DNA of 49,464 nucleotides from an uncultured Clostridium sp. (GCA_900543885.1 UQTA01000017.1:1-49464); one strand, 5' to 3'; positions 24,893 to 34,748 are shown, numbered from the stretch's first letter. The notes: a model not told the origin generated them from the sequence alone. Translations and numbers: made by a program.

Positions 24893-26053
24893 TTACATAA
24901 TACTTTCCATAAACCGCTGGATCCGGTCCATCCCCCGGTTAATCTGCTCCATGGATGTTGCATAGGAAAGACGCACATATCCTTCGCCCTGTTCTCCAAA
25001 TGCTGATCCGGGAGCTGTTACGACGCCTTCTTTCTCCAGAAGTTTCTCGCAAAATTCCACAGAAGTCATCCCTGTTTCTTTAATATTTACAAATGCATAA
25101 AAGGCTCCGTTTGGCGGTGTACAGGATAAACCTTTGATGCCATTGATCCGCTCCAGAACAAGTTTTCTTCTTTCTGCATACTGTCTGTTCATCATTGCAA
25201 TATCTTCATCGCCATTTTTTAACGCTTGAATTCCTGCATACTGTACAAACTCAGGAAGACAGGAAGGCATATTTTCCTGCAACTTTGGCAGTCTGGAAAG
25301 GATATTTCTTGGTCCCGCCATATATCCAAGACGCCAGCCTGTCATGGCATATGTTTTAGAAAAAGAATCCACATAAATAGTGCGTTCTCTCATTCCATCT
25401 AAAACTGCAATATTAATATAATCTGTATCATTATAGATAAGATGTTTATATACAGCATCATAGATCACATAAAGATCATATTCTAAAGCTACTTTTGCAA
25501 CGTTCTCCATGGTTTCCCTTGTTGCAACGCCTCCCGTAGGATTGCAGGGGGAATTAAGGATAATGGCTTTGGTTTTATCTGTCACTCTACTTTTAAGATT
25601 TTCATAAGTAAAGTTAAAATTATCCTTTTCATACACAGGTACAGGTACTGCAACTGCACGGTTCATCACAATCTCACCTACATAATTGGTATAAGACGGA
25701 TCTGCGATCAGGATCTCATCCCCAGGATTAACAAGAGCAAGGATCGCCATATACATTCCCATCATTCCGCCTACTGTTACTACAATCTCACCTTCTGGAT
25801 CGTAATCTACTTTATCGTACTGTTTTAAAGCTCTGGAAATTTCCTGACGCAGCGGTAAAATGCCTGCATTATCCGTATAATGGGTACACCCTTCATCTAA
25901 CTTTTTCTTTGCGGCTTCAATAATGTGCTTTGGTGTCACAAAATCTGGCTCACCAAGAACAAAACTTACAGTATCTTTTTTATTTTTTGCCAGATCATAC
26001 ATTCTTCTGATTCCTGACTGCGGCAGATTTAAAAAACTACTTGTTGGCTTCAT
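24893..26053 (-). CDS. Class I/II PLP-dependent aminotransferase
   Basis: A 386-residue fold-type I aminotransferase, cytoplasmic. Motifs in order: FVLGEPDF near 31-38, the cofactor-binding NSPCNPTGG (168-176), YDAVY (198-202), and the Schiff-base lysine in DSFSKTYAMTGWRLGY (K233), with a final RLSYA arginine for the substrate carboxylate. Length and motifs match aspartate/aromatic-type subgroup I enzymes; the amino acid used is not readable. The start ATG has GGAGGGGA upstream. A LysR gene is divergent across a 197-bp gap, so it is the likely regulator. The 3' side abuts decayed fragments with no clear terminator. Confidence 0.94.
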   Translation of the reverse strand: MKPTSSFLNLPQSGIRRMYDLAKNKKDTVSFVLGEPDFVTPKHIIEAAKKKLDEGCTHYTDNAGILPLRQEISRALKQYDKVDYDPEGEIVVTVGGMMGMYMAILALVNPGDEILIADPSYTNYVGEIVMNRAVAVPVPVYEKDNFNFTYENLKSRVTDKTKAIILNSPCNPTGGVATRETMENVAKVALEYDLYVIYDAVYKHLIYNDTDYINIAVLDGMRERTIYVDSFSKTYAMTGWRLGYMAGPRNILSRLPKLQENMPSCLPEFVQYAGIQALKNGDEDIAMMNRQYAERRKLVLERINGIKGLSCTPPNGAFYAFVNIKETGMTSVEFCEKLLEKEGVVTAPGSAFGEQGEGYVRLSYATSMEQINRGMDRIQRFMESIM

Positions 26054-26250
26054 TTTGTCTCCCCTCCGTTTATTAAAAATACCTTCTCGAGCAAGTATAC
26101 CTTTTCGTTTTTCTATCGACTTCTTAACTGTAACATAGTCTTATTGTGAATGGAATTGCTATGTATTCATATTAAGTTGAACAAAATTCACCATCCTTAT
26201 TTACATTTGTTTGTACAGAAATTATAATTTCTAACAAGGAGGGAATCACT

Positions 26251-27168
26251 ATGACATTATCAGATTATATTATTTTTACAACTGTTTCCGAACTGAAAAA
26301 TATGAGCCTTGCTTCTGATAAACTCTACCTGACAAGGTCTGCTATCAGCCATGCCATTTCCCGCATAGAACGAGAAATCGGCTTTCCATTATTTATAAAA
26401 AATACACACGGGATCGAACTTACAGACAACGGAACTAACCTTCTTCCCCTTGCATACGCTGTTATACAAAGCCACCAACATTTCAATGAAAAAATCGCAG
26501 CGATCAATGGACTGGCTTCTGGCAATGTCCGCCTTGGAACCTGCTCCAGCATCTGCATTAACTGGATACCTGAACTTGTGAATAATTTCCGTCATCATTA
26601 TCCTGACATACAGATTCATATATTTGCAGGTATCAATAATGCGCAGATTGTAAAAAAACTGGAGCAAAATGAAATCGATATTGGTATTAGTTCTTACTAC
26701 TCTTGTGATACCATCAACTCCTCTGTCATCAGCTCTACCGTCATCTATGAAGATGAAATGGTTTGTGTTGCAAATTCCAACTTTCATACAGCCACTCCTG
26801 GAATCATCACTGCGGAAGAACTGCAAAATTCTGCTTTCATCATCAGTGATCAGGACTATGGTGTAGAATCCCGCAGTGTTCTTGAAAAACTTCACTTAAA
26901 TGCAAATTCCACCATTACAGCCACTGACGATGCAGGACTGGTTGCAATGGCATCTGCTGGCTTAGGCTTTTGTATTTTAGGGCGCCTGATATTAAAAGGG
27001 ACAACTTCCCCTGTAAATGTTTATTCCTTCCATCCACAGCAATTCCGCCATATTGCTTTGCTGCAAAAGAAGAATACAACACCTTCTCCTGCTGCAGAAA
27101 TTTTCCAGAAACATATTATAAGCTATGCCTCTTCCTATCCAAATCCAGCAATTCCATTCAACATTTGA
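26251..27168 (+). CDS. LysR family transcriptional regulator
   Basis: A 305-residue LTTR. The N-terminal helix-turn-helix is SDYIIFTTVSELKNMSLASDKLYLTRSAISHAISRIEREIG (residues 4-44), followed by the effector domain beginning SGNVRLGTCSSICINWIPELV. AAGGAGGG lies 7 bp before the ATG. It is divergent from the aminotransferase and 127 bp upstream of the co-directional ThrE genes. It could therefore control both amino-acid catabolism and threonine/serine export; this is inferred from position. The effector is unknown. Confidence 0.93.
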   Translation: MTLSDYIIFTTVSELKNMSLASDKLYLTRSAISHAISRIEREIGFPLFIKNTHGIELTDNGTNLLPLAYAVIQSHQHFNEKIAAINGLASGNVRLGTCSSICINWIPELVNNFRHHYPDIQIHIFAGINNAQIVKKLEQNEIDIGISSYYSCDTINSSVISSTVIYEDEMVCVANSNFHTATPGIITAEELQNSAFIISDQDYGVESRSVLEKLHLNANSTITATDDAGLVAMASAGLGFCILGRLILKGTTSPVNVYSFHPQQFRHIALLQKKNTTPSPAAEIFQKHIISYASSYPNPAIPFNI

Positions 27169-27294
27169 TGAAAAATGTTCAATGGTTCTGTATCTGACAG
27201 GTACTTGTAAAAAAATCACTTGCTCCGTATAATAAACGTAGATCTATTGACAAACAAAGCATTCCTGAAAATATTTATTAAAAGGGGAAGCAAA

Positions 27295-28098
27295 ATGCAG
27301 ATAAAACAAGAAAATGGCGGACATGCCGTCATTGATCAGCTGACAGGAGAAGAAGTATTGACCTGCGCCATTAATATTGGAGAACAACTTTTAATGAGTG
27401 GCGCAGAGATCAGCCGTGTAGAAGATACTATACGAAGAATCTGTGCAGCTTACGGTATCAGACAAAGCCATATATTTTCCATTGCATCCTGTATCATTGT
27501 AACGTTAGAAACAAAAGACCATAAATGGATCACCCAGACCCGGCGGATATTAAGCTATGGAACAGATATGTGGAAATTGGACCGGTTAAATAATCTTTCC
27601 CGTCTGATATGTTCAACAAAACCACCGTTAGAAAGGATCAACCGGGAATATGCACTTATATTAAACGGACCGGTCTATCCGCCTGTGGTCCAATGCCTTA
27701 TCTACGCAATGACAGCCGGTGCATTTGCGATCTTCTTCGGTGGAAATCTATTGGACGGTTTTTCTGCCATGTTTGTAGGGGCACTGATCCGGATAACATT
27801 GTACGCATTTACCGCAATAAAAATGAAAGCCATTTTTTCTAATATCCTGTGTTCCATGATCGCCGGTATGGTATGTATCCTTACCCACTATATCGGTCTC
27901 GGACATCATGTAGAAATGATCATGATCGGAAATATCATGCTTTTAATTCCCGGTGTCCTGATGACAAACTCTTTCCGTGATTTCATCAGTGGAGATATGA
28001 TCAGCGGACTTTTACACTTTTCAGAAGCGATCATCACTGCCATTTGCATCGCTGCCGGATTTATTTTTTCAAAAATACTGCTTGGAGGCATCTTATGA
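27295..28098 (+). CDS. Threonine/serine exporter N-terminal subunit (ThrE/YjjP-like), copy 1
   Basis: A 267-residue protein of the DUF1212 family. The N-terminal soluble domain has ALGIGEQLLMSGAEISRVEDTIRRICAAYG-like sequence, and four or five transmembrane helices follow from about residue 130 (VQCLIYAMTAGAFAIFFGGN onwards). With the next gene it forms the split form of ThrE, exporting threonine and serine. The open frame begins at 27220, but AAAAGGGG 7 bp before the ATG at 27295 fixes the start. It overlaps the second subunit by ATGA. A near-identical but damaged copy lies at 41371-42075. Confidence 0.93.
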   Translation: MQIKQENGGHAVIDQLTGEEVLTCAINIGEQLLMSGAEISRVEDTIRRICAAYGIRQSHIFSIASCIIVTLETKDHKWITQTRRILSYGTDMWKLDRLNNLSRLICSTKPPLERINREYALILNGPVYPPVVQCLIYAMTAGAFAIFFGGNLLDGFSAMFVGALIRITLYAFTAIKMKAIFSNILCSMIAGMVCILTHYIGLGHHVEMIMIGNIMLLIPGVLMTNSFRDFISGDMISGLLHFSEAIITAICIAAGFIFSKILLGGIL

Positions 28099-28547
28099 AT
28101 CAGGAATTTATCTCTGTCATTTCAGCATTTTTCGGTTCTCTGGGATTTTCTATCATCTACAACATCAGAGGACTGCGGATCTGGATCCCGGCAATTGGAG
28201 GTGCTATTTTCTGGGCTGTGTATCTGATATTCCTTCACTTTATAAATAATGAATTTTTAGGTTTCTTCTTTGTAGCGATCCTGATCACAATTTATTCAGA
28301 AATATGGGCAAGAATATTAAAAACACCTTCCACCGTTATTTTAATGCCCACAGTTATTCCACTGATCCCCGGCGGATCACTATACTATGCAATGGATGCC
28401 GCTCTCCGGCATGATATGCTGCAATTTTTCTTAAAAGCCCAGGCTGCTGTCGGACTTGCTGTGGCACTTGCAGCCGGTATCATGGCCGTAACCTCCATGC
28501 AGCATTTAATATCAGCGCTTTTAAAAATGATTAAACCAGCCCAATGA
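28095..28547 (+). CDS. Threonine/serine exporter C-terminal subunit (ThrE_2/YjjB-like), copy 1
   Basis: A 150-residue protein with four transmembrane helices, the DUF3815 half of ThrE. It begins MNQEFISVISAFFGSLGFSIIYN and includes the conserved VILMPTVIPLIPGGSLYYAM stretch seen in this family. The ATG at 28095 overlaps the partner stop and has GGAGG 6 bp upstream, so translation is coupled. It works with the 27295 product as an amino-acid exporter in the membrane. The damaged second copy at 42072 lacks 83 bp of this gene, including the PGGSLYYAM segment. Confidence 0.93.
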   Translation: MNQEFISVISAFFGSLGFSIIYNIRGLRIWIPAIGGAIFWAVYLIFLHFINNEFLGFFFVAILITIYSEIWARILKTPSTVILMPTVIPLIPGGSLYYAMDAALRHDMLQFFLKAQAAVGLAVALAAGIMAVTSMQHLISALLKMIKPAQ

Positions 28548-28559
28548 CCGGAAATTTCC

Positions 28560-28606
28560 GGAAAAGCGGCCGCAAAGGCAAATGCAGGAAAAATTCCGAA
28601 AGTACA
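28560..28606. repeat. Single arm of the dispersed palindromic element (after ThrE copy 1)
   Basis: The stretch from GGAAAAGCGGCCGCAAAGG to AGTACAT matches the right arm of the 163-bp palindrome at 46554-46716. A second, somewhat different arm follows ThrE copy 2 at 42454-42501. Confidence 0.6.
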
Positions 28607-28665
28607 TCTATCTAATCGAGTAGGAGGAATTTCTCTTAAATGAGAAATTCCGACCTCTCACACCA
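28607..28665 (-). mobile_element. Probable group II intron remnant
   Basis: On the minus strand the sequence runs GTGGTGTGAGAGGTCGG, a perfect 10-bp hairpin (GGAATTTCTC/GAGAAATTCC), then CTACTCGATT. From memory this is the stretch found downstream of the reverse-transcriptase ORF in bacterial group II introns. The rest of the intron is absent. The gap 28666-28780 is AT-rich with no gene. Confidence 0.4.
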
Positions 28666-28796
28666 CTTATCCCGACTTTATGATTATCCGGAATTCTGGC
28701 AGAATACTCCGTTTTTCTGTGAAAATATATCAAAAAAGTCAGGATAACTTTTTATAATGAAATCACCTACATATTTTTCTATTAAGGAGGTTTCAT

Positions 28797-29519
28797 TTGA
28801 ACAACGATATTTTTTCTTTAATTGATGCTGCCAAAGAGCAAATGAAACGAATCGGTTTGGCTGATGCAACGATTGAGACTTACCAACAGCGGAGTTTTAA
28901 TCAGATCATTCAACGATACCAGAAAGAAGGTGATTATCAGTATCGTCAAGAGATTATGCATGAATTACTTACGGATGCCGAGCAACAGTTCTTTGATGGG
29001 ATGATATCCAGAAAAACCAGAAACTGGAGACGTCGTGGGATCAAAGTACTCCAGGAGTTCTTTCAAAGTGGAAGTTTTCAATGGAAAATGTACCCGAAAT
29101 CTTCATCGGATCACTTTCCAGAGCTATTTGAAGAGACAATCTCCAGCTTCATGGAAAGTTTTTCTTTGAGCAGACGCTATACCGCAGAGATACGAAGTAT
29201 TGTTATTAGATTCTGTATCTTTCTGGAAAAAAGAGAGATCCTGTGTATTCAGAAAGTCTCTCCCGAAGATTTAAGGGAGTTTCTGCATTTGATGCATGAA
29301 TCCCGTCCAAAAAGCATGGACAAAGTAGTTTCGTCGCTTAGGAAACTTTTTACTTTTCTGAATGATAATGGTACTATTACCGCAAATTTCTGGTTGCTTC
29401 TCTCTTCACCAAGGACCAGGGATCACAGTGTAAAACCGACGATGTCAAGAACTGAGTTTGTTGCAATGACAAATCAGATTGACAAAACCAAACAGAGAAC
29501 ACTCAGACTCTGTTGCTGA
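28797..29519 (+). pseudogene. Tyrosine recombinase, N-terminal part only
   Basis: A TTG start with a perfect AAGGAGG 6 bp upstream opens a 240-residue frame. It holds a helical N-terminal region and a SAM-like core-binding domain (SFSLSRRYTAEIRSIVIRFCIFLEKREIL, then VSPEDLREFLHLM and KVVSSLRKLFTFLNDNGTI). The catalytic domain (R...HxxR...Y) that should follow KPTMSRTEFVAM is missing, because the frame runs into the IS1634-like transposase near 29505. Recombinases of this type often occur in trios on Tn554-like elements. It cannot catalyse recombination as it stands. Confidence 0.75.
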
Positions 29520-31060
29520 TCAAACACGCCCCCGGGCATTCACTGCCCAGCTTGAAAAAAATATCGGATACTTTCTTGTTGCCTCTCTTCTTTCGGAGCT
29601 GAATGTGAAAGAAACGATCGATATCCTTGCATCACAAAAAAGATTCCAGTTTGACCTTTATGACATGATCGCACAACTGATCTATGCACGGATCCTTTAC
29701 CCTTGCTCAAAATCCAAAACAGCATCTACCGTATTCCCATATCTTTATCATGGTGTGCCTATTTCTGAAGATCAGATTTACGATGGCTGTGCCTTTATCG
29801 GAGAATCCTATAAGAAATATATCGAACTGTTCAACCACTGTTATGAAGAGCATTACAAGCGGAACTTCAGCAGTGTTTTCTTTGGCTGCACAAACTACTA
29901 CTTTGAAATTGACCTTCCAAAGGAAGATAAACAAAAGGATCCTTCCAAGGAAAACAGGCGTGAACCGATCATTGGACACGCCCTGCTTCTGGATGCAGAC
30001 CCGGTTCCGCTTGCCATGCAGATGTATCCCGGAAATGAGTCAGAGAAACCGTATATCCGGAAGATCATACAGGAAATGAAAGAACGTTATAAAGTAGCCG
30101 GAAAAACTGTTCAGGTCGCAGATAAAGGCTTAAACTGTGCCAGAAACATTTATGCTGCTGTTGTGGAAGCTCGGGACGGATATATTTTCTCAAAATCCAT
30201 TCATGGAAAAGGACTGAGTGAAAAAGAAAAGCAGTGGCTACTTCTCGAAAATGATGCGAATGTCTATACGGACTATCGGGATAAAGACGGAAAGCTTCTA
30301 TTTCGCTTAAAATCCTGTGTGGGTACTTTTTCTTATAAATTCAGGGAATCGGATCCTGAAACTGGTAAGGAAAAAGAGATCTCTTTTCAGGTAAAAGAAA
30401 AACGCATTGTTTCCTACAATCCTTCCCTTGCACAGAAACAGAAAGCCGAGATCATGAAAATGGTGGACAAAGCCACCAACTATACCACTTACAAAAAAAT
30501 GGCACGGGAGGATCTGGGGGATTCTGTCAAATACATCCAGATCACAAATACAGATAAAAACGGAAAAAACAGAAAGCCGGTCATTGAGATCAACCAGGCA
30601 AAGATTGACGAGGATCTGAAATATGCAGGATATAATCTCCTGGTGACATCAGAATTGGATATGGAACCCCCTGCAGGTATATCACACATATCACAACCTC
30701 TGGAAAATAGAAGAGTCCTTCCGTATCACCAAATCTTATCTGGACGCCCGGCCTGTTTATGTACAAAAAAAAGAAACAATCTATGGGCATTTTTTAATCT
30801 GCTACCTTAGTTTGTTTCTTTTAAGGATCCTGGAGATCAAATGTTTTAAAAACGAAATCAATTCCTATGATCTTGTAAATTTTATGCGTGACTTCAGGGT
30901 TGTTGACAAAGGCGATGGAACCTATATCAATATTTCCCAGAACCAAAGAGTTAATGAAAAGATCAAAAAACTGATCGGTTTAACCAATCTCAACGCACTG
31001 TACCTGACTGAAAAAGAGATTGAAAATATCTTTGAGTTCACCATGCTGGTTGATGACTGA
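29505..31060 (+). pseudogene. IS1634-like (IS4 superfamily) transposase, 5'-truncated and frameshifted
   Basis: The frame from about 29505 to 30690 encodes AQLEKNIGYFLVASLLSEL, YDMIAQLIYARILYPCSKS, EPIIGHALLLDADPVPLAM, GNESEKPYIRKII and VADKGLNC. These are DDE-transposase blocks of the IS1634 type. At 30668 a run of five C (DMEP-P) breaks the frame; dropping one C restores LQVYHTYHNLWKIEESFRITKS (the catalytic Glu block) and the tail through 31060 (NFMRDFRVVDKG, ending LVDD). The usual N-terminal 90-100 residues are absent, since the sequence is fused to the recombinase remnant. Terminal inverted repeats were not found. The element is dead unless complemented in trans. Confidence 0.82.
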
Positions 31061-31098
31061 GTACTATGTTTTGAGAGAAACGACGGAAGTCAGGTTAT

Positions 31099-31170
31099 AT
31101 TTCCTGTTTTTCAAAAAGTCAAACAAATTTTTACTTGACAACAAATTTTTGCTTGACAACAAATAATTTT
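31099..31170. repeat. 29-bp repeat copy 2 followed by an 18-bp tandem repeat
   Basis: 31099-31127 is identical to 24303-24331. It runs into tandem units of ACAAATTTTTGCTTGACA (two near-perfect and one partial) ending just before the serine hydrolase stop at 31178. The repeats contain TTGACA, a -35-like hexamer. Confidence 0.6.
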
Positions 31171-31177
31171 GCTTCTC

Positions 31178-32074
31178 CTAAATTTCCGGATATAAAATAT
31201 CCCAAAACGGACGCATAATTTTTTCCTTCGGATCTGCTGATTCCGCTGTAATTGCCAAAACTGCATGCTTCGATGGCATGATGACTGCACGCTGTCCGTA
31301 TTTTCCCGTTGCGGCATAGCTTTTATCCGGTCCCAGCCAAAATCCATATCCGTACTGCCCTGCCTTATCTCCGTTTAAAAGTGACGGCGTCTGAACCTCT
31401 CTCACCCACGATTTCGGTATCAGCTGCCTTCCTTTCCACTTCCCATTCTGAAGATAGACCTGCCCGAACCGCAGCAGATGTTCTACGGTCACCATAAGGC
31501 CACCGGCTCCGAATGCATTGCCCTGGGGATCCACCTCCCATGAAGGATAAAAGAAGCCCAGTGGTTCAAAAAGCCTCTCATACAGATAAGATGCCAGACT
31601 CTGCCCTGCCCTTCTTGCCACTAAAATTCCACATAGATAGGGTCCCACATTCGTATACTGAAAAACCGTTCCCGGCTCATAGAGAAATGGCTGGTTCAGT
31701 ACAAATGAGACCCAATCCTGCGTCTGCATTTTCGGACGCATCGGCCCCATGAGATAGGAAGCATCCTGCCCCACTGTCATGGAAAGAAGGTGCTTTATCT
31801 TCAGATGCTCTAAATACTCCGGGGGATTTTGAGGAATTTCTTTTGGAAAGCATTCCATCACTTTTTCCTCAACAGACAGAAGACCTTCCTCCTGCGCAAT
31901 TCCTACTACCGTAGCTGTAAAGCTCTTGGTTGCTGAGTATGCATTGCGCAAGCAGTTTTGGTCATAATGTAACTCCCCGCAAACCTCTCCATCCTGATAC
32001 AAAAGTAAATTTTTGATTCCGGCATCTCTTGTGACTGCACAGAATTTCTCCCAGGCTGACTCAAAATTCCCCAT
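31178..32074 (-). CDS. Serine hydrolase, beta-lactamase/class C fold (298 aa)
   Basis: A 298-residue cytoplasmic-looking protein with no signal peptide. The class C triad is visible: SATK (S47, K50), YTN (Y140-N142), and a late GKYGQ in place of the HxG/KTG motif. The family includes D-aminopeptidases, esterases and transglycosylase-like enzymes; true beta-lactamase activity is unlikely without export. AGGAG lies 6 bp before the ATG. It is the last gene of the leftward operon after two permeases and a binding lipoprotein, 61 bp from the lipoprotein stop. It may therefore process the imported compound, for example by removing acyl or D-amino-acid groups; this is inferred. Confidence 0.9.
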   Translation of the reverse strand: MGNFESAWEKFCAVTRDAGIKNLLLYQDGEVCGELHYDQNCLRNAYSATKSFTATVVGIAQEEGLLSVEEKVMECFPKEIPQNPPEYLEHLKIKHLLSMTVGQDASYLMGPMRPKMQTQDWVSFVLNQPFLYEPGTVFQYTNVGPYLCGILVARRAGQSLASYLYERLFEPLGFFYPSWEVDPQGNAFGAGGLMVTVEHLLRFGQVYLQNGKWKGRQLIPKSWVREVQTPSLLNGDKAGQYGYGFWLGPDKSYAATGKYGQRAVIMPSKHAVLAITAESADPKEKIMRPFWDILYPEI

Positions 32075-32135
32075 ACGCTTCTCCTATTTCCCGACAGCGG
32101 CAGGCGCATTTTGCTGCCTGCCGCTTTGTCCACTA

Positions 32136-33827
32136 TTACTGCTCTGCCTTAATTTTGTCATACAGCGTCTGATAGCACTGGACGTATTCATCTACATTCA
32201 GTTTCTGACAATTTTCAAGAAATGTTTTCCATTTTCCCTCATTGATCCCGCTTGTCATTGATTCCGCCACAAAGCTCTGAACGTATGTATCCAGCTCGGC
32301 GAAAAGCTCTGAACGCGTATTCGCATTCTCCAGCGTATCATTTCCAATAGGGAAGCCTTCCTCCCAGGCATGTCCTCCATCAGGCCCATACATCTTCATC
32401 GCATCATTATAGGGAATTGTAAAGCCTACAGCAGAACGGAAAGCCTCGTCCTCTTCGGTAATCAATGTACAAAACACTTTATCTAAACCGCATGTACGTG
32501 TGGCCTCCTCACGGTTGCTATAGGGTTTTCCCGTAAAATCAGACGCATTTGCAGCCTTTCCATTTTCGTCCAGAATCCAGCCCGTTCCCTCCGGGCCAAA
32601 TCTGGCTGCAAAACGGTTTTCATGAGTACTGTTAATATAATTGGCAAATACCAGTAATGCTTCTGGATATTTGCACTTTGTTGTTATAATAAAATCAGGC
32701 TTCGATGTCTCCGCTCCGCCTGGTCTCTGCTTAATCACTGCTCCATGCTCACTTGCTGGCGGAATAATATAGACAAAGTCATTTCCCAGCGTATCACCAA
32801 CCGCAGAAGTCACCAGACCATTATGCGTCAGAAAACCAATTCTATCTGCATTTCCTTTTAGGTTGCGGTCTGTTTGTTCCTGAATAAGTCCATCTGAATC
32901 GAGCAGTCCCTCTGTGTACAGTTTATTCAGATAAACTAGCATGTCATAAAACCGCTCTTCCATGGGCATGAATTTTACCGTCCCATCCTCTACCATGATG
33001 TACTGCTCTTCTGCAGAGACACCATCATTTACAAGTCCAAAACTGGCTGCCATCGACAAAAGTCCGCCGGAAGTCAATATATCATAAAATTCATAGGGAA
33101 TCTCATCATTTGGATCTCCGTTTCCATTTGCATCCTGTTCTTTAAAAGCCTTTAATACTTCATAAAACTCATCTGTAGTGGTAGGTATATCCATCCCTAC
33201 ATTCTCCAGCCATCGTTTATTGATAGACCACAATGTCTTGCTATATGCTCCGTTCATACGATTTCCATTCAGACTGCGCACCCGGCCGTCAAATACATTG
33301 GTTCCCAGCATTTCCGGGTATTGATTGTAGAAGAAGTCATAGATATACGGAGCGTAAACCGGAAGCAAATCCGTCAAATCGGCACACTGATCCAAATAGT
33401 TGGTAAAACTGGTACTGGCAATTTCTCCCATAATCAAATCTGGAAGATCACCTGAGGCAAAAATGACAGATATCTTATCATCCCAAGCATTTTCCGCAAT
33501 CTCCTCAATTTCAAATTTTAAACCGGTAGCCTCCAGAGCTTTCTGCAGCATGTACTTATCCTGAAGTGTTCCCTTGTCGTTTACAGCTTTTCTCCACAGC
33601 ACCCGGAAGGTATAGTCCTCCCCCAGATCAATGGGAAGCTTCATAGTTCCATCTTCATTATAAAACCGGGCAGATGCTCCTGAGGAAGTCAGTTTCTCCT
33701 CAACAAGAGCAGCCGTATCCGTCACCTCAGCAGAATTGTCTTTCTTTTGTCCGCAGCCAGCTAAGGACATGGCAGACATCCCTGCGGCCAATCCCAGACA
33801 CACAGCTCTTTTCGTCAACTTTTTCAT
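32136..33827 (-). CDS. Extracellular solute-binding lipoprotein, LplA-like (family 1)
   Basis: A 563-residue lipoprotein. The signal peptide MKKLTKRAVCLGLAAGMSAMSLAGC ends in a lipobox (LAGC, C25), followed by the large two-lobed binding domain of the CUT1 LplA type (for example DDKISVIFASGDLPDLIMGE, WSINKRWLENVGMDIPTTTDEFYEVLKAFKEQDANGNGDPNDEIPYEF). Such proteins capture oligosaccharides, often plant or host glycans, outside the membrane and hand them to LplB/YtcP permeases. AGGAGG precedes the ATG. The permease genes are immediately upstream. No ATPase gene is present here; these systems usually share a general MsmX-type ATPase encoded elsewhere. Confidence 0.95.
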   Translation of the reverse strand: MKKLTKRAVCLGLAAGMSAMSLAGCGQKKDNSAEVTDTAALVEEKLTSSGASARFYNEDGTMKLPIDLGEDYTFRVLWRKAVNDKGTLQDKYMLQKALEATGLKFEIEEIAENAWDDKISVIFASGDLPDLIMGEIASTSFTNYLDQCADLTDLLPVYAPYIYDFFYNQYPEMLGTNVFDGRVRSLNGNRMNGAYSKTLWSINKRWLENVGMDIPTTTDEFYEVLKAFKEQDANGNGDPNDEIPYEFYDILTSGGLLSMAASFGLVNDGVSAEEQYIMVEDGTVKFMPMEERFYDMLVYLNKLYTEGLLDSDGLIQEQTDRNLKGNADRIGFLTHNGLVTSAVGDTLGNDFVYIIPPASEHGAVIKQRPGGAETSKPDFIITTKCKYPEALLVFANYINSTHENRFAARFGPEGTGWILDENGKAANASDFTGKPYSNREEATRTCGLDKVFCTLITEEDEAFRSAVGFTIPYNDAMKMYGPDGGHAWEEGFPIGNDTLENANTRSELFAELDTYVQSFVAESMTSGINEGKWKTFLENCQKLNVDEYVQCYQTLYDKIKAEQ

Positions 33828-33866
33828 AAAAATCCTCCTTTTTAAAATTATATATTTTGCTGCTAG

Positions 33867-34748
33867 TCATCCCTTTACGGAACCGACCAGCACACCTTTC
33901 TGGAAATATTTTTGAATAATGGGGTAGAAGCAGAGCATGGGGACAATCGCCACCACAATAATCGCATATTTGATCTGGTAAGCAATCTCCGTCATCTTCT
34001 TTACCATTTCGGAATCCAGTTCCTCACTAATATCAATTGCCGTACCCTGTATCAAGAGTTCCCTCAGCACACCCTGCAACGGCTGGAGATTCGGGCTTGT
34101 CGTGTAGATCATGGCATTAAAATATGAATTCCACTGCCACACGGCGATATACAAAACAGTAACAGCGATGATTGTCTTTGAGAGCGGAAGAACAACCTCT
34201 AAAAAAAACTTTACATTCCCGCATCCGTCCAAAAATGCTGCCTCTCGCAGTTCATCCGGTATATTGCCCATAAAGAACGTTCTCGCCACAATAATATTGT
34301 GAACCGTCACGCTCCCCATCATAATCAACACCCATGGCGTATTCAACAGGCCAATTTGGTTCATAATTAAATAGGTAGGAATCAATCCGCCGTTAAAATA
34401 CATGAGGAACACCAAAAATTTCATAAAAATCCCCCGGCCGACCAGATCTTTTCGGGACAATGCATAGGCAGCCGGCATCGTAACTATCATGCCAAAGATG
34501 ACGGAACCAACCGTATACAGAACCGTATTTCGATATCCAATCCATATCTTCTGCTCCTGGAATACAAATTCAAAAGCGGAAGTCGTCAAGCCCTTTGGAA
34601 GAAGCAGAACCTTTCCCGCCCCCACCAATGCTGGATCACTAATGGAGGCCATAAACACAAAATAAATAGGATACACACATACTACCAAAATCAGAACAGC
34701 TATGATCCCGAAAACTATCTTTACTATTTTATCAGAGCCTTTCTTCAT
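33867..34748 (-). CDS. Carbohydrate ABC transporter permease (YtcP/LplC-like)
   Basis: A 293-residue membrane protein with six helices and the permease EAA loop at ELREAAFLDGCGNVKFFLEVVLPLSKTIIAV. The C-terminus ends QKYFQKGVLVGSVKG, typical of MalG/YtcP-type CUT1 permeases. Two adjacent ATG codons exist; GGAGG lies 6 bp from the one at 34748 and only 3 bp from that at 34751, so 34748 is preferred. It is the second gene of the operon, 9-12 bp after the LplB-like permease and 39 bp before the lipoprotein. It forms the membrane channel with its neighbour. Confidence 0.94.
   Translation of the reverse strand: MKKGSDKIVKIVFGIIAVLILVVCVYPIYFVFMASISDPALVGAGKVLLLPKGLTTSAFEFVFQEQKIWIGYRNTVLYTVGSVIFGMIVTMPAAYALSRKDLVGRGIFMKFLVFLMYFNGGLIPTYLIMNQIGLLNTPWVLIMMGSVTVHNIIVARTFFMGNIPDELREAAFLDGCGNVKFFLEVVLPLSKTIIAVTVLYIAVWQWNSYFNAMIYTTSPNLQPLQGVLRELLIQGTAIDISEELDSEMVKKMTEIAYQIKYAIIVVAIVPMLCFYPIIQKYFQKGVLVGSVKG

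Noticed and set aside
27220..27294. Earlier start for the ThrE N-terminal subunit
   Set aside because: No ribosome site at 27220, while AAAAGGGG lies 7 bp before the ATG at 27295.
29479..29504. Transposase start at the ATG near 29479
   Set aside because: These codons belong to the recombinase remnant read in another frame; the transposase-like sequence begins only around 29505-29545.
31178..32074. Beta-lactamase resistance gene
   Set aside because: No signal peptide, and the motifs fit the broad class C-fold esterase/peptidase family; gene context is sugar uptake, not resistance.
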